From Vibrio pectenicida (GTDB taxonomy: Bacteria > Pseudomonadota > Gammaproteobacteria > Enterobacterales > Vibrionaceae): a stretch of 64,000 nucleotides of DNA. How positions within the stretch are numbered: the stretch's first letter is position 1; every line of letters begins with the position of its first letter. The stretch lies in the NCBI GenBank assembly GCA_024347015.1, contig AP024889.1, forward strand, positions 1,054,001-1,118,000, given 5' to 3'. The notes below the pieces were generated by a model. It ran no database searches. It saw nothing but the letters and a program-made list of their open reading frames with translations, and had not been told where the DNA came from. Positions 18,969-28,003 of the stretch are shown here, piece after piece. The position numbers were made by a program, and so were the translations under genes.

Positions 18969-19322
18969 CTATATCTTTTGCCAGTGACTTTTAGCACTAA
19001 GTGCCACTGCATCTTTTAAAATCAAAGCTTGATGCTCAAAGATAGATGATGGGGAGTTACCTTGCTCTTCGGTGATGGTCTGACAAAGTTCAGGTGTGAT
19101 GGGCGAGAGCAGCCAAACAAGCTCGCGAACAAGATTACTCACCACTAGGCAGGTTTGTTTCGTTTCACCACCTTCCCAACCGTGTATTAGGGAATGGTGA
19201 TGCAGTGATTGATAAATTTAGAACACGCAGACCATCCCTCGCAGCATTCGCTGTGAAGGCATGTACATCATCATGCTTGTGGTTAAAGCACGGTAAGTGG
19301 CTGGTGTGTTTTTTGTACTCAT
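18969..19322 (-). pseudogene. Small gene interrupted by an in-frame stop
   Basis: On the minus strand an ATG at 19322 opens a 117-codon frame that is continuous to a TAG at 18969 except for one in-frame TAA at 19218-19220 (codon 35). After the stop the frame reads smoothly (HSLIHGWEGGETKQ, then NLVRELVWLLSPITPEL), which looks like real protein, so I read this as a gene with a nonsense mutation rather than chance. I do not recognise the family. Alternatives are a sequencing error or translation from a downstream start. It lies against the adhE terminator. Confidence 0.5.
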
Positions 19323-19380
19323 ATCTCTAAGCTAACAGACTTGTTAACTGTGGGCAATCTTTGCTTGTTTTTGTCAAAGA

Positions 19381-19423
19381 AAAGCCCCTACTTTGACTTG
19401 AACAGTGAAGGTAAGGGCTTTTT
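19381..19423 (-). terminator. Terminator between the broken gene and the coiled-coil gene
   Basis: A 12-bp stem with one mismatch (19381-19392 with 19412-19423) carrying GGGGC/GCCC and terminal A/T runs on both sides. It lies past the stop of the leftward gene at 19465. Confidence 0.65.
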
Positions 19424-19464
19424 TCAAATTATAAAATTAGATTTAATCGTAATTTCTTCAGAGC

Positions 19465-20331
19465 TTATAGTTTAGCAAGTTCGATTTTTGCTTTTACTTC
19501 CTCTAATTTGTCTTGTAGTGGCCTAGCGGCACGAGCACCATTTTTTTCATCTTCTAGGAAAGATCTTATTTGGCTTTCAAGTCGAGACTTCGTTGCTAAC
19601 AATGTTCTTTTGCTATCCTCTGGGGATGTTTTTGCTTGAACTTGGTTGCTTTGATTAGCTTTAGCATGAGTGGTCGAACCTTCTTTTACTTGTTTTTTTG
19701 GTGCGATCTTCTGTGTTAAATTTGCTTTTGATGAGACTTGAGGTGCAAAGGAGACATCGCCAAACTTCACTTTCTTTGTCTTTGAATCATCTTGGGGGAG
19801 TGGCATTCTGTCCCACTGCTCGTTTATAGCTTTTAGGTGTTCATTTTTAACAGAGTCTAACTGTTGCTCTAGATCATCTAATTTGTCTAAACTTGTTTCA
19901 AGCTTATGTTCTAAAGTACCTAAATGTTTTTCAATTGCATTGGTTAACCCTTTGGAGGTTACTGACTCCTCTTTGGCACTTGTTAGTTTGCTTAAATGAT
20001 TAGCGGCTTCTTGACGTTCAGACTTGATTCTAGTTTTGTCAATATTAAACAGTCTCTTTAACCTGCTACTCGATTCACCATATTTGAACTGGCCATTTTT
20101 AAAGCGGACTATACTGTTGTCACCATGTTTTTGGGAGATGCTCTTGAGATCCTTTAACCATGAGAAAGTGCTCTTTTTTTCACTCTTCAATGTGTCATAT
20201 TGACTGAGTGCCTTTTGTTCAATGTTTTTGATTTGGTCGGAAAGCGACCTTTTGGTCTCATTTGGTTCGGCTCTATTCATTCCTTCGTTGGACAAACTAG
20301 CGGCTTTGTGAATGCTATTACCTACAGGCAT
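19465..20331 (-). CDS. Unrecognised coiled-coil protein
   Basis: A 288-residue, charged, soluble-looking protein with no signal peptide or membrane segment. It has two coiled-coil-prone regions (about residues 100-175 and 240-288) separated by a Lys/Pro/Ser-rich linker. I recognise no enzyme motif. The polar N-terminus rich in Ser and Asn and the modular helical architecture recall secreted effector proteins, but that is only an impression. It stands alone between terminators, is AT-rich, and differs in character from the conserved adhE and min genes around it, suggesting an accessory acquisition. ATG at 20331 with a weak ribosome site. Confidence 0.55.
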   Translation of the reverse strand: MPVGNSIHKAASLSNEGMNRAEPNETKRSLSDQIKNIEQKALSQYDTLKSEKKSTFSWLKDLKSISQKHGDNSIVRFKNGQFKYGESSSRLKRLFNIDKTRIKSERQEAANHLSKLTSAKEESVTSKGLTNAIEKHLGTLEHKLETSLDKLDDLEQQLDSVKNEHLKAINEQWDRMPLPQDDSKTKKVKFGDVSFAPQVSSKANLTQKIAPKKQVKEGSTTHAKANQSNQVQAKTSPEDSKRTLLATKSRLESQIRSFLEDEKNGARAARPLQDKLEEVKAKIELAKL

Positions 20332-20675
20332 TAGTTGTATACTCCAATTCTATATAATAGTGAAAAATCATGTTGAGTGATTAGCAAGGCGCTCCAAGCT
20401 AAAACGTTAAGGCTAAACTATCACTTGCGCTGAGATTTGACCCAGAGAAAAAAGGTGAAAAGTAAATACGTTTTCGGGGCTCTATATAGAACAAATAGTT
20501 AGGTAGGAGTAGAGTGTAAAAGGTATTGTTTAAGTTTGATTAAAGGCAGGTAATAACAGCCTCGAGGTTTGGTAAGTTATTTAGTTACTACTACAGTGTT
20601 GTACTTTTCTGAATGAGTGTTTTAGCCTAAAATGCAAAAACAAAGGGTTAGCAGAAAATGCTAACCCTATAATGA
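20332..20675. other. Intergenic region between the coiled-coil gene and minE
   Basis: About 340 AT-rich bases. It should hold the promoter of the leftward coiled-coil gene and the end of the min operon. I see no open frame, RNA gene or clear terminator. Confidence 0.4.
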
Positions 20676-20939
20676 CTATTTATCATCTTCTGGAAGCTTT
20701 ACGTTAAGCTCAAGGACTGAAATATCATCGTCTTTGTGTTCGAAAGACAAGTCGACCATAGATGGGTCAACGTCAACGTACTTAGCAATCACTTTGAGAA
20801 TATCTTCTTTAAGCTGAGGTAAGTATGACGGCGCAGGATCATCTTGACTGCGTCGCTCTGCAACAATAATCTGCAAGCGCTCTTTAGCTAAGTTGGCAGA
20901 AGTTTTCTTTTGTGGTCGGAAAAATTCAAGTAATGACAT
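20676..20939 (-). CDS. minE: Cell division topological specificity factor MinE
   Basis: An 87-residue protein. The N-terminal amphipathic membrane-targeting segment MSLLEFF is followed by the MinD-activating helix (about residues 12-31, ending VAERR) and a C-terminal topological domain. MinE stimulates the MinD ATPase and drives pole-to-pole oscillation that keeps the division site central. It is the last gene of the minC-minD-minE operon, with its ATG directly after the minD stop. Confidence 0.97.
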   Translation of the reverse strand: MSLLEFFRPQKKTSANLAKERLQIIVAERRSQDDPAPSYLPQLKEDILKVIAKYVDVDPSMVDLSFEHKDDDISVLELNVKLPEDDK

Positions 20940-21752
20940 TTAGCCTCCAAATAGTCGCTTGAAGATGCCTTTCTTCTGCTCGGTTAAAAAGCGGAAGTCT
21001 ACTTGAGAGCCCAATAGGCGCTCTACAGCATCATCATAGGCCATACCAGCGTCTGTCTCATTATCGAATATCACAGGTACACCTTTGTTAGAGGCGTTGA
21101 GAACAGCTTGGCTTTCTGGAATGACGCCAAGAAGTGAAATATGTAGAATCTCTTCAACGTCTTCGACACTTAACATCTCTCCTTGTGTTACTCGCGTTGG
21201 ATTATAGCGAGTCAATAAAAGGTGCTGCCGAACGGGCTCTAACCCTTCTTCAGAGCGACGAGATTTAGAATCAAGAATACCAAGAATACGGTCTGAGTCT
21301 CGCACTGAAGAGACTTCAGGATTGGTGGTAACTATGGCCTCATCTGCAAAGTATAGTGCCATTAAAGCGCCTTGCTCTATACCTGCTGGTGAGTCACAGA
21401 TGATAAAATCAAAACCCATTTCATCAAGTTCATCAAATACTCGGCGAACACCTTCTTGAGTTAATGCATCTTTATCACGGGTCTGAGAGGCGGGTAAGAT
21501 AAACAAATTGCTAGTTCGTTTATCTTTTATCAGTGCCTGATTTAGCGTTGCTTCGCCGTTAATTACATTGACGAAATCATAAACTACACGGCGTTCACAG
21601 CCCATAATCAAATCAAGATTCCGTAAGCCGATATCAAAATCTATGACGGCCGTTTTCTTTCCTTTTAGTGCTAGGCCTGAAGCAATCGCGGCACTTGATG
21701 TCGTTTTACCGACACCACCTTTACCTGACGTGACAACAATAATGCGTGCCAT
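20940..21752 (-). CDS. minD: Septum site-determining protein MinD
   Basis: A 270-residue ATPase of the ParA/MinD class. The deviant Walker A is SGKGGVGKTTS (about residues 9-19), the switch I region has DFDIGLRNLD, and Walker B ends FIICDSPAG. The C-terminal amphipathic helix KKGIFKRLFGG anchors ATP-bound dimers to the membrane. MinD recruits MinC to inhibit FtsZ near the poles and MinE to recycle itself. It starts 18 bases after minC and abuts minE. Confidence 0.98.
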   Translation of the reverse strand: MARIIVVTSGKGGVGKTTSSAAIASGLALKGKKTAVIDFDIGLRNLDLIMGCERRVVYDFVNVINGEATLNQALIKDKRTSNLFILPASQTRDKDALTQEGVRRVFDELDEMGFDFIICDSPAGIEQGALMALYFADEAIVTTNPEVSSVRDSDRILGILDSKSRRSEEGLEPVRQHLLLTRYNPTRVTQGEMLSVEDVEEILHISLLGVIPESQAVLNASNKGVPVIFDNETDAGMAYDDAVERLLGSQVDFRFLTEQKKGIFKRLFGG

Positions 21753-21770
21753 TATTTGTTCCTTATTTTC

Positions 21771-22433
21771 TTAAAAGGTCAACAACTCGAATTTAAGCGA
21801 GTCGTTTTCTAAACTGAACATAACTTTCTGCTGCCAATACTCTTCAGAAAATTGCTCCGTTAGCCAGTAATGCCCTGCAATGGACATCAGTTCGGCGTTA
21901 AGTTTGTCGCAGATGATGACAGCACCAATGTTACCACTAGCTCCTGCAATTGCGCGGCCGCGCAGAGTGCCATGAATATGTATAGAGCCATCAGCTATGA
22001 CTTCTGCCCCTTCGCTGACGTGGCTTAGAACGACTAAGTCGCTGTCTTTTGCAAAAATTTGCTGGCCTGAACGAACAGGTGTGCGGATGACTTTGGTTGG
22101 AGCCATAGCCGCCGGTGCTTGAGATGGTGATTTACTGGCAGACATAATAGCGAAGTCAGCGTCTGATGCGAAGTTTTGTGTGCGTTTGTCACGACAGCCA
22201 GTGATCCCAACTGGAATCATTCCTGCTTGGGCGATACCATTTCTTAGTCGCGAAAAATCAATGTCACCCGCTACTTTTGAAATATTGATGACAACAGGAG
22301 CCTGAGCAAAGAAAGCTGGAGCTTGTTCGACTTTTTCGCTGAGAAACTGAATCGTATTTTCAACATGGTTATCAGAAAGGTGTAAAACTGATAAAGTAAA
22401 GCTACTGCCTTTCAGATCAGGTGAATTCGACAT
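21771..22433 (-). CDS. minC: Septum site-determining protein MinC
   Basis: A 220-residue inhibitor of FtsZ assembly. The N-terminal domain begins [18 protein letters not shown] and the C-terminal beta-helix domain carries the [27 protein letters not shown] motif that binds MinD. The ATG at 22433 is chosen because it matches the usual MinC start and has GAGG upstream; the open frame extends 25 codons further upstream without support. First gene of the operon, divergent from ycgL. Confidence 0.97.
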   Translation of the reverse strand: MSNSPDLKGSSFTLSVLHLSDNHVENTIQFLSEKVEQAPAFFAQAPVVINISKVAGDIDFSRLRNGIAQAGMIPVGITGCRDKRTQNFASDADFAIMSASKSPSQAPAAMAPTKVIRTPVRSGQQIFAKDSDLVVLSHVSEGAEVIADGSIHIHGTLRGRAIAGASGNIGAVIICDKLNAELMSIAGHYWLTEQFSEEYWQQKVMFSLENDSLKFELLTF

Positions 22434-22594
22434 TTTGTTTGGGGACCTCGTAAAGGCTTTGCCTGCGATTAGGGGTATCATGTTATATTCCCTCAATAAG
22501 CACAGCAAGATCTCTTGTGCTCAATTGAGCGTTTTGCTCTCAAAATTAGCGAAACATTGACGTTATATTAATTTAAATAGACAAAAGGCTTCCC

Positions 22595-22876
22595 ATGCTT
22601 TGTGCAATTTACAAAAGTTCCAAAAAAGAAGGCGCGTATTTATATCTACCCAAAAAAGGTGATTTTTCACAAATTCCTGACACATTGATGCAAATGTTTG
22701 GCAAACCTAGCATAGTAATGATGGTGAACTTGGACGGACGAGAGTTGTCGCAAGTTGATATAGATAAAGTGACTCAGTCCCTTAAAGATGATGGCTTTTT
22801 TCTTCAATTGCCACCGCCGCCAAAGAATCTGTTGGATGAATACAAACAACAAAAAGCACGCCAGCAATCAGACTAA
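22595..22876 (+). CDS. ycgL: YcgL domain protein
   Basis: A 93-residue protein of the YcgL family. It has the typical start [18 protein letters not shown], a central [12 protein letters not shown] and the C-terminal [13 protein letters not shown] block. The function is not established. It is divergent from minC, a conserved neighbourhood in gammaproteobacteria, and precedes the lytic transglycosylase gene. Length is normal and the protein is cytoplasmic. Confidence 0.92.
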   Translation: MLCAIYKSSKKEGAYLYLPKKGDFSQIPDTLMQMFGKPSIVMMVNLDGRELSQVDIDKVTQSLKDDGFFLQLPPPPKNLLDEYKQQKARQQSD

Positions 22877-22937
22877 CTTCTCTCATCTATAATAGGGAAG
22901 TTGCCAGCGAATCATAATGTTGCTCAAGGAGGGCAAT

Positions 22938-23909
22938 GTGAAGAAATTATTGTCAGTTATACTAGGTGCGACGATTGCGAGCTCTGTTTGGGCCAATGAC
23001 CTGAGCTTTGAACAATACGTCGAAGGATTAAAAAAAGAAGCACGCAATAAAGGTATCTCTGAGCAAACGATCAGCGCTGCTTTTGCTAATGTAGCTTATA
23101 AACCACGTGCAGTAACCGCTGATCGAAATCAACCAGAGAAACGACTAACTTTGGATGAATATATTCCCAAGGCGGTACCAGACTGGAAAGTTAAACAGGC
23201 GAAAGAGCTGTATGAAAAACACAAGAAGTCGCTCTATAACGTAGGCGAACAGTATGGTGTTCAGCCTCGTTTTATCGTAGCTTTGTGGGGAATAGAGAGT
23301 AACTTTGGCACCTTTACAGGCAATTATAGCGTAATTGATGCTTTGTCCACTATGGCTTATGACGGCCGGCGTGAGGCATTTTTCCGTAAGGAAACAATGG
23401 CCGCACTGACTATTTTAGATGAAGGGCATATTAAACCTGAAGATATGAAAGGCTCATGGGCAGGCGCTATGGGTCAGTGCCAGTTCATGCCAAGCTCTTT
23501 TCTTTCCTTTGCTGCTGATGGGAGCGGGGATGGTAAGAAAGATATTTGGGATAATGAAGCGGATGTGTTTGCTTCCGCCGCTAACTATTTGAGCCAATTT
23601 GGCTGGACAAACGAGCATACTTGGGGACGACAAGTTAAATTACCGAGAGGATTTGACACCAGTATTCAGGGACGCGGTGATGAGCAAGGCAAGTATCTCC
23701 ATGAGTGGAATGAACTTGGTGTCACTCGCTATGATGGCCGCCCACTGCCTAAGTTAGATAAAGATATAAAGGCATGGTTGATTGCACCAGATGATGCCAA
23801 CGGCCGAGTGTATTTGGTTTACAATAACTACAACGTTTTGATGAAATGGAATCGTTCATATTATTTTGCGCTGGCAGTAAGTCATCTAGCGGATAGAATT
23901 GTTCTTTAG
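22938..23909 (+). CDS. Lytic murein transglycosylase, MltB family
   Basis: A 323-residue exported enzyme. The GTG at 22938 is chosen because AGGAGG lies five bases upstream and it gives a clean signal peptide (KKLLSVILGATIASSVWA-ND). The catalytic region contains WGIESNFGTFTGNYSVIDALSTMAYDG, with the glutamate of GIESNFG as general acid, and the GSWAGAMGQCQFMPSSF block typical of MltB-like enzymes. It cleaves the MurNAc-GlcNAc bond of peptidoglycan, forming 1,6-anhydro ends. No lipobox is seen, so it is probably soluble in the periplasm, unlike E. coli MltB. A terminator follows. Confidence 0.93.
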   Translation: MKKLLSVILGATIASSVWANDLSFEQYVEGLKKEARNKGISEQTISAAFANVAYKPRAVTADRNQPEKRLTLDEYIPKAVPDWKVKQAKELYEKHKKSLYNVGEQYGVQPRFIVALWGIESNFGTFTGNYSVIDALSTMAYDGRREAFFRKETMAALTILDEGHIKPEDMKGSWAGAMGQCQFMPSSFLSFAADGSGDGKKDIWDNEADVFASAANYLSQFGWTNEHTWGRQVKLPRGFDTSIQGRGDEQGKYLHEWNELGVTRYDGRPLPKLDKDIKAWLIAPDDANGRVYLVYNNYNVLMKWNRSYYFALAVSHLADRIVL

Positions 23910-23917
23910 GTATTAAC

Positions 23918-23942
23918 AAGGAGCTCTTAAGAGCTCCTTTTT
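23918..23942 (+). terminator. Terminator after the transglycosylase gene
   Basis: Perfect palindrome around GAGCTCTTAAGAGCTC with a T5 tail, nine bases past the stop. Confidence 0.85.
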
Positions 23943-23958
23943 GGTTTATGGAGATTGT

Positions 23959-24900
23959 GTGCTAGCAGATCGTGCCGCGCAAATGGTTGTGTTTGCCACT
24001 CTTATTACGCATAAAAATTTTACCCAAGCTGCGAAAAGCCTTGGTGTTTCCGTGTCCCATGTAAGTAAGCAGCTGGCATTACTTGAAGATGCTTTGGGGG
24101 TGAAGCTTGTTCAAAGAACAACTCGGACTTTTACTCCTACTGCGGAGGGGGAGCAATTTTTCCAGCATTGCCAAAAAGTGGTGCAAACAGTGACGGATGC
24201 TCAGCAGGAAGTGGAAGTCCAAAAAGATGAAGTCGCGGGTTTGATTAGAATTGGCTTATCTCAGTCTTTTGCGACACTTCATATCCTGCCGACTATCGAT
24301 GAACTGCGAGTTCAGCACCCCAATTTACAAGTTGAATTGCACCTGTTCGATAACAAGATAGACATGCTACAAGATGGATTGGATCTTTGGATAACTAACA
24401 ATGAAATGTTGCCAGAGGGCTATGTGGCACAGCGGCTCGCTGACAGCCAGTTTGTCGTTGTGGCTTCGCCCGAGTATTTAATTAACCATGCTAGTCCTTC
24501 ACATCCCAACGATCTTGCTGATCATAACTGTATTATTTATCGCAGCTGGGAGCGAGATTATACCCGCTGGGCTTTTTCTAAATCGAATGAGCAATTAACT
24601 GTCAAAGTGTCTGGTAATTATTCTGTCGATTTAGCCGGAGCAGTGCGCGATGCTGCGGTAGCGGGGTGGGGCGTTGCCTATCTTGCCACTTATCTTATTG
24701 GTGATGAGTTTAAGCAGGGCAAACTTATCCAACTTCTCCCTGACTGGATCCCTAATCAAAATATGCCGTTTTATGCTGTTTATCCCAGTCGCCGTTACCT
24801 ATCGCCTAAGATCACGGCTGTGATTGAATTCATTAAAAATAAGATTGGTTCACCCTGTTATTGGGATAAAAAGTTAGCTCCTTATATTCATCGTAAATAG
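23959..24900 (+). CDS. LysR family transcriptional regulator
   Basis: A 313-residue regulator with an N-terminal winged helix (FTQAAKSLGVSVSHVSKQLALLEDALGVKLVQRTTRTFTPT) and a periplasmic-binding-protein-like effector domain. The start is set at GTG 23959, which has GGAG five bases upstream; a longer frame begins at 23941 inside the preceding terminator. It lies upstream of nupC in the same direction with about 215 bases between. Its targets and ligand are unknown. Confidence 0.9.
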   Translation: MLADRAAQMVVFATLITHKNFTQAAKSLGVSVSHVSKQLALLEDALGVKLVQRTTRTFTPTAEGEQFFQHCQKVVQTVTDAQQEVEVQKDEVAGLIRIGLSQSFATLHILPTIDELRVQHPNLQVELHLFDNKIDMLQDGLDLWITNNEMLPEGYVAQRLADSQFVVVASPEYLINHASPSHPNDLADHNCIIYRSWERDYTRWAFSKSNEQLTVKVSGNYSVDLAGAVRDAAVAGWGVAYLATYLIGDEFKQGKLIQLLPDWIPNQNMPFYAVYPSRRYLSPKITAVIEFIKNKIGSPCYWDKKLAPYIHRK

Positions 24901-24910
24901 AAGCAAATTG

Positions 24911-24972
24911 TTTCCATATGAATAAACATATTTTCAATATGGAAAATGATATCATGACGCAAACGTTTATCT
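24911..24972 (+). promoter_or_regulatory. nupC upstream operator-like elements
   Basis: A perfect 9-bp inverted repeat, TTTCCATAT (24911-24919) and ATATGGAAA (24937-24945), is followed by ACGCAAACGTTTATCT (24957-24972). The first 12 bases of the latter match the PurR operator consensus as I know it. PurR or a LacI-family relative such as CytR controlling a nucleoside transporter would make sense. Confidence 0.45.
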
Positions 24973-25115
24973 TAATATAAAACAGATGGTTAAAATGGTT
25001 TCTTTCCTTGCCACTATTCTCGAAAAACGGGGTGTTAACATCTTGGGTTTGCATCTCATTTCTATATGAATATTATCCGGCGCCATTCTTTGCGCTTTAA
25101 TCGTCGGATATTTTA

Positions 25116-26315
25116 ATGAACTCGATCCTAGGAATCCTAGCCATCTTAGCTATCGCTTGGCTGCTGTCTACCGATAGAAAAAATATAAATTTTAGAACGG
25201 TGTCATTAGCCTTTGTGCTTCAAGTCACTTTTGCTTTGCTGGTCCTTTATGTGCCTGCTGGGAAAGAAGCACTGAACAGTGTCACACAAGCTGTATCTAG
25301 CCTGATTAACTATGGGCAAGAGGGTATAACATTTTTATTTGGTGGACTGGCGACGGGCGGCTTTACGTTTGCGATTAACGTTTTGTGCATTATTATCTTT
25401 TTCTCTGCATTGATTTCAGGTCTCTATCACATTGGTTTGATGCCTAAAGTGATCAATATCATTGGTGGAGGGTTGCAAAAACTTTTATCTATTGGCCGAG
25501 CTGAGTCTCTTTCAGCTACTGCCAACATTTTTGTTGGTATGATTGAAGCCCCTTTGGTTGTAAAACCTTATCTTCGTCATATGTCAGACTCTCAATTTTT
25601 TGCAGTTATGACTGGCGGACTAGCTTCTGTTGCTGGTGGTACTCTTGTTGGATACGCTTCACTAGGTGTTGAGCTGAACTTCTTGATTGCAGCAGCGTTT
25701 ATGTCAGCCCCAGCTGGCTTGCTGATGGCAAAAATTTTAGTGCCTGAAACTCAACAAGTGAATGCTGATTTGGAACTTGAGAATGTTGAATTGCCACGTG
25801 CGACCAATGTGGTAGAGGCGATGGCAGACGGTGCTATGTCTGGGCTTAGAATTGCTGTTGCCGTGGGTGCTACTCTGCTCGCGTTTGTCAGTGTTATTGC
25901 TATGTTGAATGGCATTTTGGGCTGGGTTGGCGATCTAATGGGGATGGATCTTAGCTTCGAACTTATTTTAGGTTACTTATTCGCACCTATTGCTTGGCTG
26001 TTAGGTATTCCTTGGCATGAGGCAATTACTGCTGGGGCTTTGATAGGTACTAAAGTAGTAGTGAATGAGTTTGTAGCATTTATTCAGTTAATGGAAGTGC
26101 AAAGCCAGCTTAGTGAGCACTCACAAGCTATTGTTATTTTTGCTTTGTGTGGTTTTGCGAACATATCAACAATGGCAATGCTAATTGGTGGTCTAGGGAG
26201 TTTGGTGCCAGAGCGTCGCAGCTTTATTTCAAAATACGGTTTCAAGGCGATTGCAGCAGGTGTATTGGCTAACTTAATGAGCGCAGCTGTTGCTGGTGTA
26301 ATCCTCGGGTTATAA
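25116..26315 (+). CDS. nupC: Concentrative nucleoside transporter, NupC family
   Basis: A 399-residue inner-membrane protein with about ten hydrophobic segments. CNT-family signatures include FVGMIEAPLVVKPYL, the MTGGLASVAGGTLVGYASLGV block and the C-terminal ALCGFANISTMAMLIGGLGSLVPERR. It imports nucleosides coupled to Na+ or H+. The length matches NupC. It is preceded by candidate PurR/CytR-type operators and followed by a strong terminator, so it appears to be a single-gene unit. Confidence 0.95.
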   Translation: MNSILGILAILAIAWLLSTDRKNINFRTVSLAFVLQVTFALLVLYVPAGKEALNSVTQAVSSLINYGQEGITFLFGGLATGGFTFAINVLCIIIFFSALISGLYHIGLMPKVINIIGGGLQKLLSIGRAESLSATANIFVGMIEAPLVVKPYLRHMSDSQFFAVMTGGLASVAGGTLVGYASLGVELNFLIAAAFMSAPAGLLMAKILVPETQQVNADLELENVELPRATNVVEAMADGAMSGLRIAVAVGATLLAFVSVIAMLNGILGWVGDLMGMDLSFELILGYLFAPIAWLLGIPWHEAITAGALIGTKVVVNEFVAFIQLMEVQSQLSEHSQAIVIFALCGFANISTMAMLIGGLGSLVPERRSFISKYGFKAIAAGVLANLMSAAVAGVILGL

Positions 26316-26337
26316 GAAACGATAAAGTTGCTTATTG

Positions 26338-26380
26338 AAGAGACCCCCAATAGTTGGCCATCAATTATTGGGGGTCTCTT
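26338..26380 (+). terminator. nupC terminator
   Basis: Perfect 15-bp stem (26338-26352 with 26366-26380) rich in G/C, between the nupC stop and the convergent YkgJ-like gene; it could serve both strands. Confidence 0.8.
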
Positions 26381-26402
26381 CATATTTAAACAAGCGGCTT
26401 TA

Positions 26403-26651
26403 TTATGTCAGTTTTTCAAGTTGGGTAATATTGTCGATAGCTTCTTGATTGGTGCTACCACAGACCACGGGACAAGGCCTGAATTCGTGGCAGACTTTTG
26501 GACGTTCTGGGCGACCAAATAAGCTACATAAATTATCCTTGTTAAGTTGAATGCAGCGAGTCCCCGCCGGTTTACCATTTGGCATGCCAGGTATAGGGGA
26601 AGAAATACTTGGAGCAATACAACAAGCTCCGCAACCTAATCTGCAATCCAT
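26403..26651 (-). CDS. YkgJ family cysteine cluster protein
   Basis: An 82-residue protein with the cysteine pattern of the YkgJ/CxxCxxCC family: CRLGCGACC at the N-terminus, then CIQL, NLCSLFGRPERPKVC and CPVVC. The family is thought to bind zinc or an iron-sulfur cluster; its function is not established. It converges on nupC. All expected cysteines appear to be present and the length is normal for the short members. Confidence 0.85.
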   Translation of the reverse strand: MDCRLGCGACCIAPSISSPIPGMPNGKPAGTRCIQLNKDNLCSLFGRPERPKVCHEFRPCPVVCGSTNQEAIDNITQLEKLT

Positions 26652-26884
26652 ATCCTATCCTTTCACATTATTTGGGTGATAATTCTAGCAAAAAGTGTAC
26701 GCATCAAGAACTTTTTCGTGAGTGAATTTTCTCTCGGGTGAATTTTTATTATTCATATATTTACTAATAGGTAGTCTGGTGTTAGTTTAGAGCTTAGAGA
26801 CAATACGCACTACTTTGGTATTAGCTATACTGAGTTGATAATGTCGTTTGTTACTCTTAATGTAAGTATCAATAAGGAAAAATT

Positions 26885-27298
26885 ATGTCTGTACAACAAG
26901 CTAGCGCTGTTTGGCAAGGAACTTTAAAGTCAGGACAAGGAGTCATGAAGTATGGTGAAGTAGAAGGTCCTTTTACTTTTGCTTCTAGGTTTGAAACTGG
27001 TCCGGGTACCAATCCTGAAGAGTTAATTGGTGCAGCTCATGCAGGTTGTTACTCGATGTTTCTTTCTGCTTTGCTTTCAGAGCAGGGTTTCAATCCAACG
27101 ATTAAAACTCAAGCTAAAGTGCATTTGGGGGAAGAAGATGGTCCTAAGATTACGCACATAGAGCTAGATTCACAGGTATCAGCAGAGGGCTTGGAAGAGG
27201 CTCTATTGCAAGAGCTTGGTGCTACGGCAAAAGAAAAATGTCCAATTTCTCGTCTTGTTGTTGGCGCAAAAATCTCACTAAACCTAGTTTTGGTTTAA
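26885..27298 (+). CDS. OsmC family peroxiredoxin
   Basis: A 137-residue OsmC-type protein that would reduce organic hydroperoxides using two cysteines: the peroxidatic Cys in AAHAGCYSMFLSALLS and the resolving Cys in KEKCPISRLV. The N-terminal ASAVWQGTLKSGQGVM is like E. coli OsmC, so OsmC proper is more likely than Ohr. AAGG precedes the ATG. It is monocistronic and probably stress-induced, but no operator is recognised. Confidence 0.92.
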   Translation: MSVQQASAVWQGTLKSGQGVMKYGEVEGPFTFASRFETGPGTNPEELIGAAHAGCYSMFLSALLSEQGFNPTIKTQAKVHLGEEDGPKITHIELDSQVSAEGLEEALLQELGATAKEKCPISRLVVGAKISLNLVLV

Positions 27299-27502
27299 GT
27301 GTTCTAAAGCGCTCAACCTATGAGCGCTTAATTTTTCCCTTATTCTTTTCCTTCAACAATAGTTTTTAGATAGCTTAGAATACATTGTATGCAGTCCTCC
27401 TTATTAATATATTTGTTAATTATGTGATTGTTCCACTAGACTTATCGATTAGGGGAGCGTCAGCAGCGTTTTAAATAAGGCAGAAATCGGGACAGAAGTA
27501 CG

Positions 27503-27901
27503 ATGAGCAGTAGTAGTTTTTGGACAAAACCTGTAGGTATCGTCGTGATGGTTTTAGGATTGTGCGGCGTTGTTATGATCGGTATTGGGGTTTACTCGGT
27601 TGTTGATCACCAAAGTAAGATCGCTCGCAAAGAGTTGCTAGGGACTTGGCGTGAAGCTAATGTCGCGAGCTATTCTGCAAACAGACTTCAGGTGGCCAAT
27701 GAAGGTGTTTATTGGAATGGTGACCTTATCAGTACACATTTTTCTTTTGATGGTGCGACGCTTGAGTTTAAGCACGGTAATAAGAAGCAAGAATACTACC
27801 TCGATCGTTTAAAAGGGACACTTGTCCATCTCAATGGTAATTATAAAGCCCAGTATCTAAAACAGGGCTATCATGGTCAATATACTCAAGGCCAAAAATA
27901 G
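27503..27901 (+). CDS. Small membrane-anchored protein, DUF2850-like
   Basis: A 132-residue protein with one N-terminal membrane segment (about residues 11-33) and a small extracytoplasmic domain containing LLGTWREANVASYSANRL, GVYWNGDLISTHFSFDG and a YLKQGYHGQY tail. It resembles the Vibrio-specific DUF2850 family as I remember it. Function unknown. It lies between the osmC-like and ycgN genes in the same direction but with separate spacers. Confidence 0.65.
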   Translation: MSSSSFWTKPVGIVVMVLGLCGVVMIGIGVYSVVDHQSKIARKELLGTWREANVASYSANRLQVANEGVYWNGDLISTHFSFDGATLEFKHGNKKQEYYLDRLKGTLVHLNGNYKAQYLKQGYHGQYTQGQK

Positions 27902-28003
27902 CTATCTCATGGTGGGTGACATGCCTTTTTAACCTTCAGACTTGTACTTTCCCAGACATAGCGGTATAAAGCTTTCCCTTTGTCAGCAATCTAAGTAATG
28001 TTT

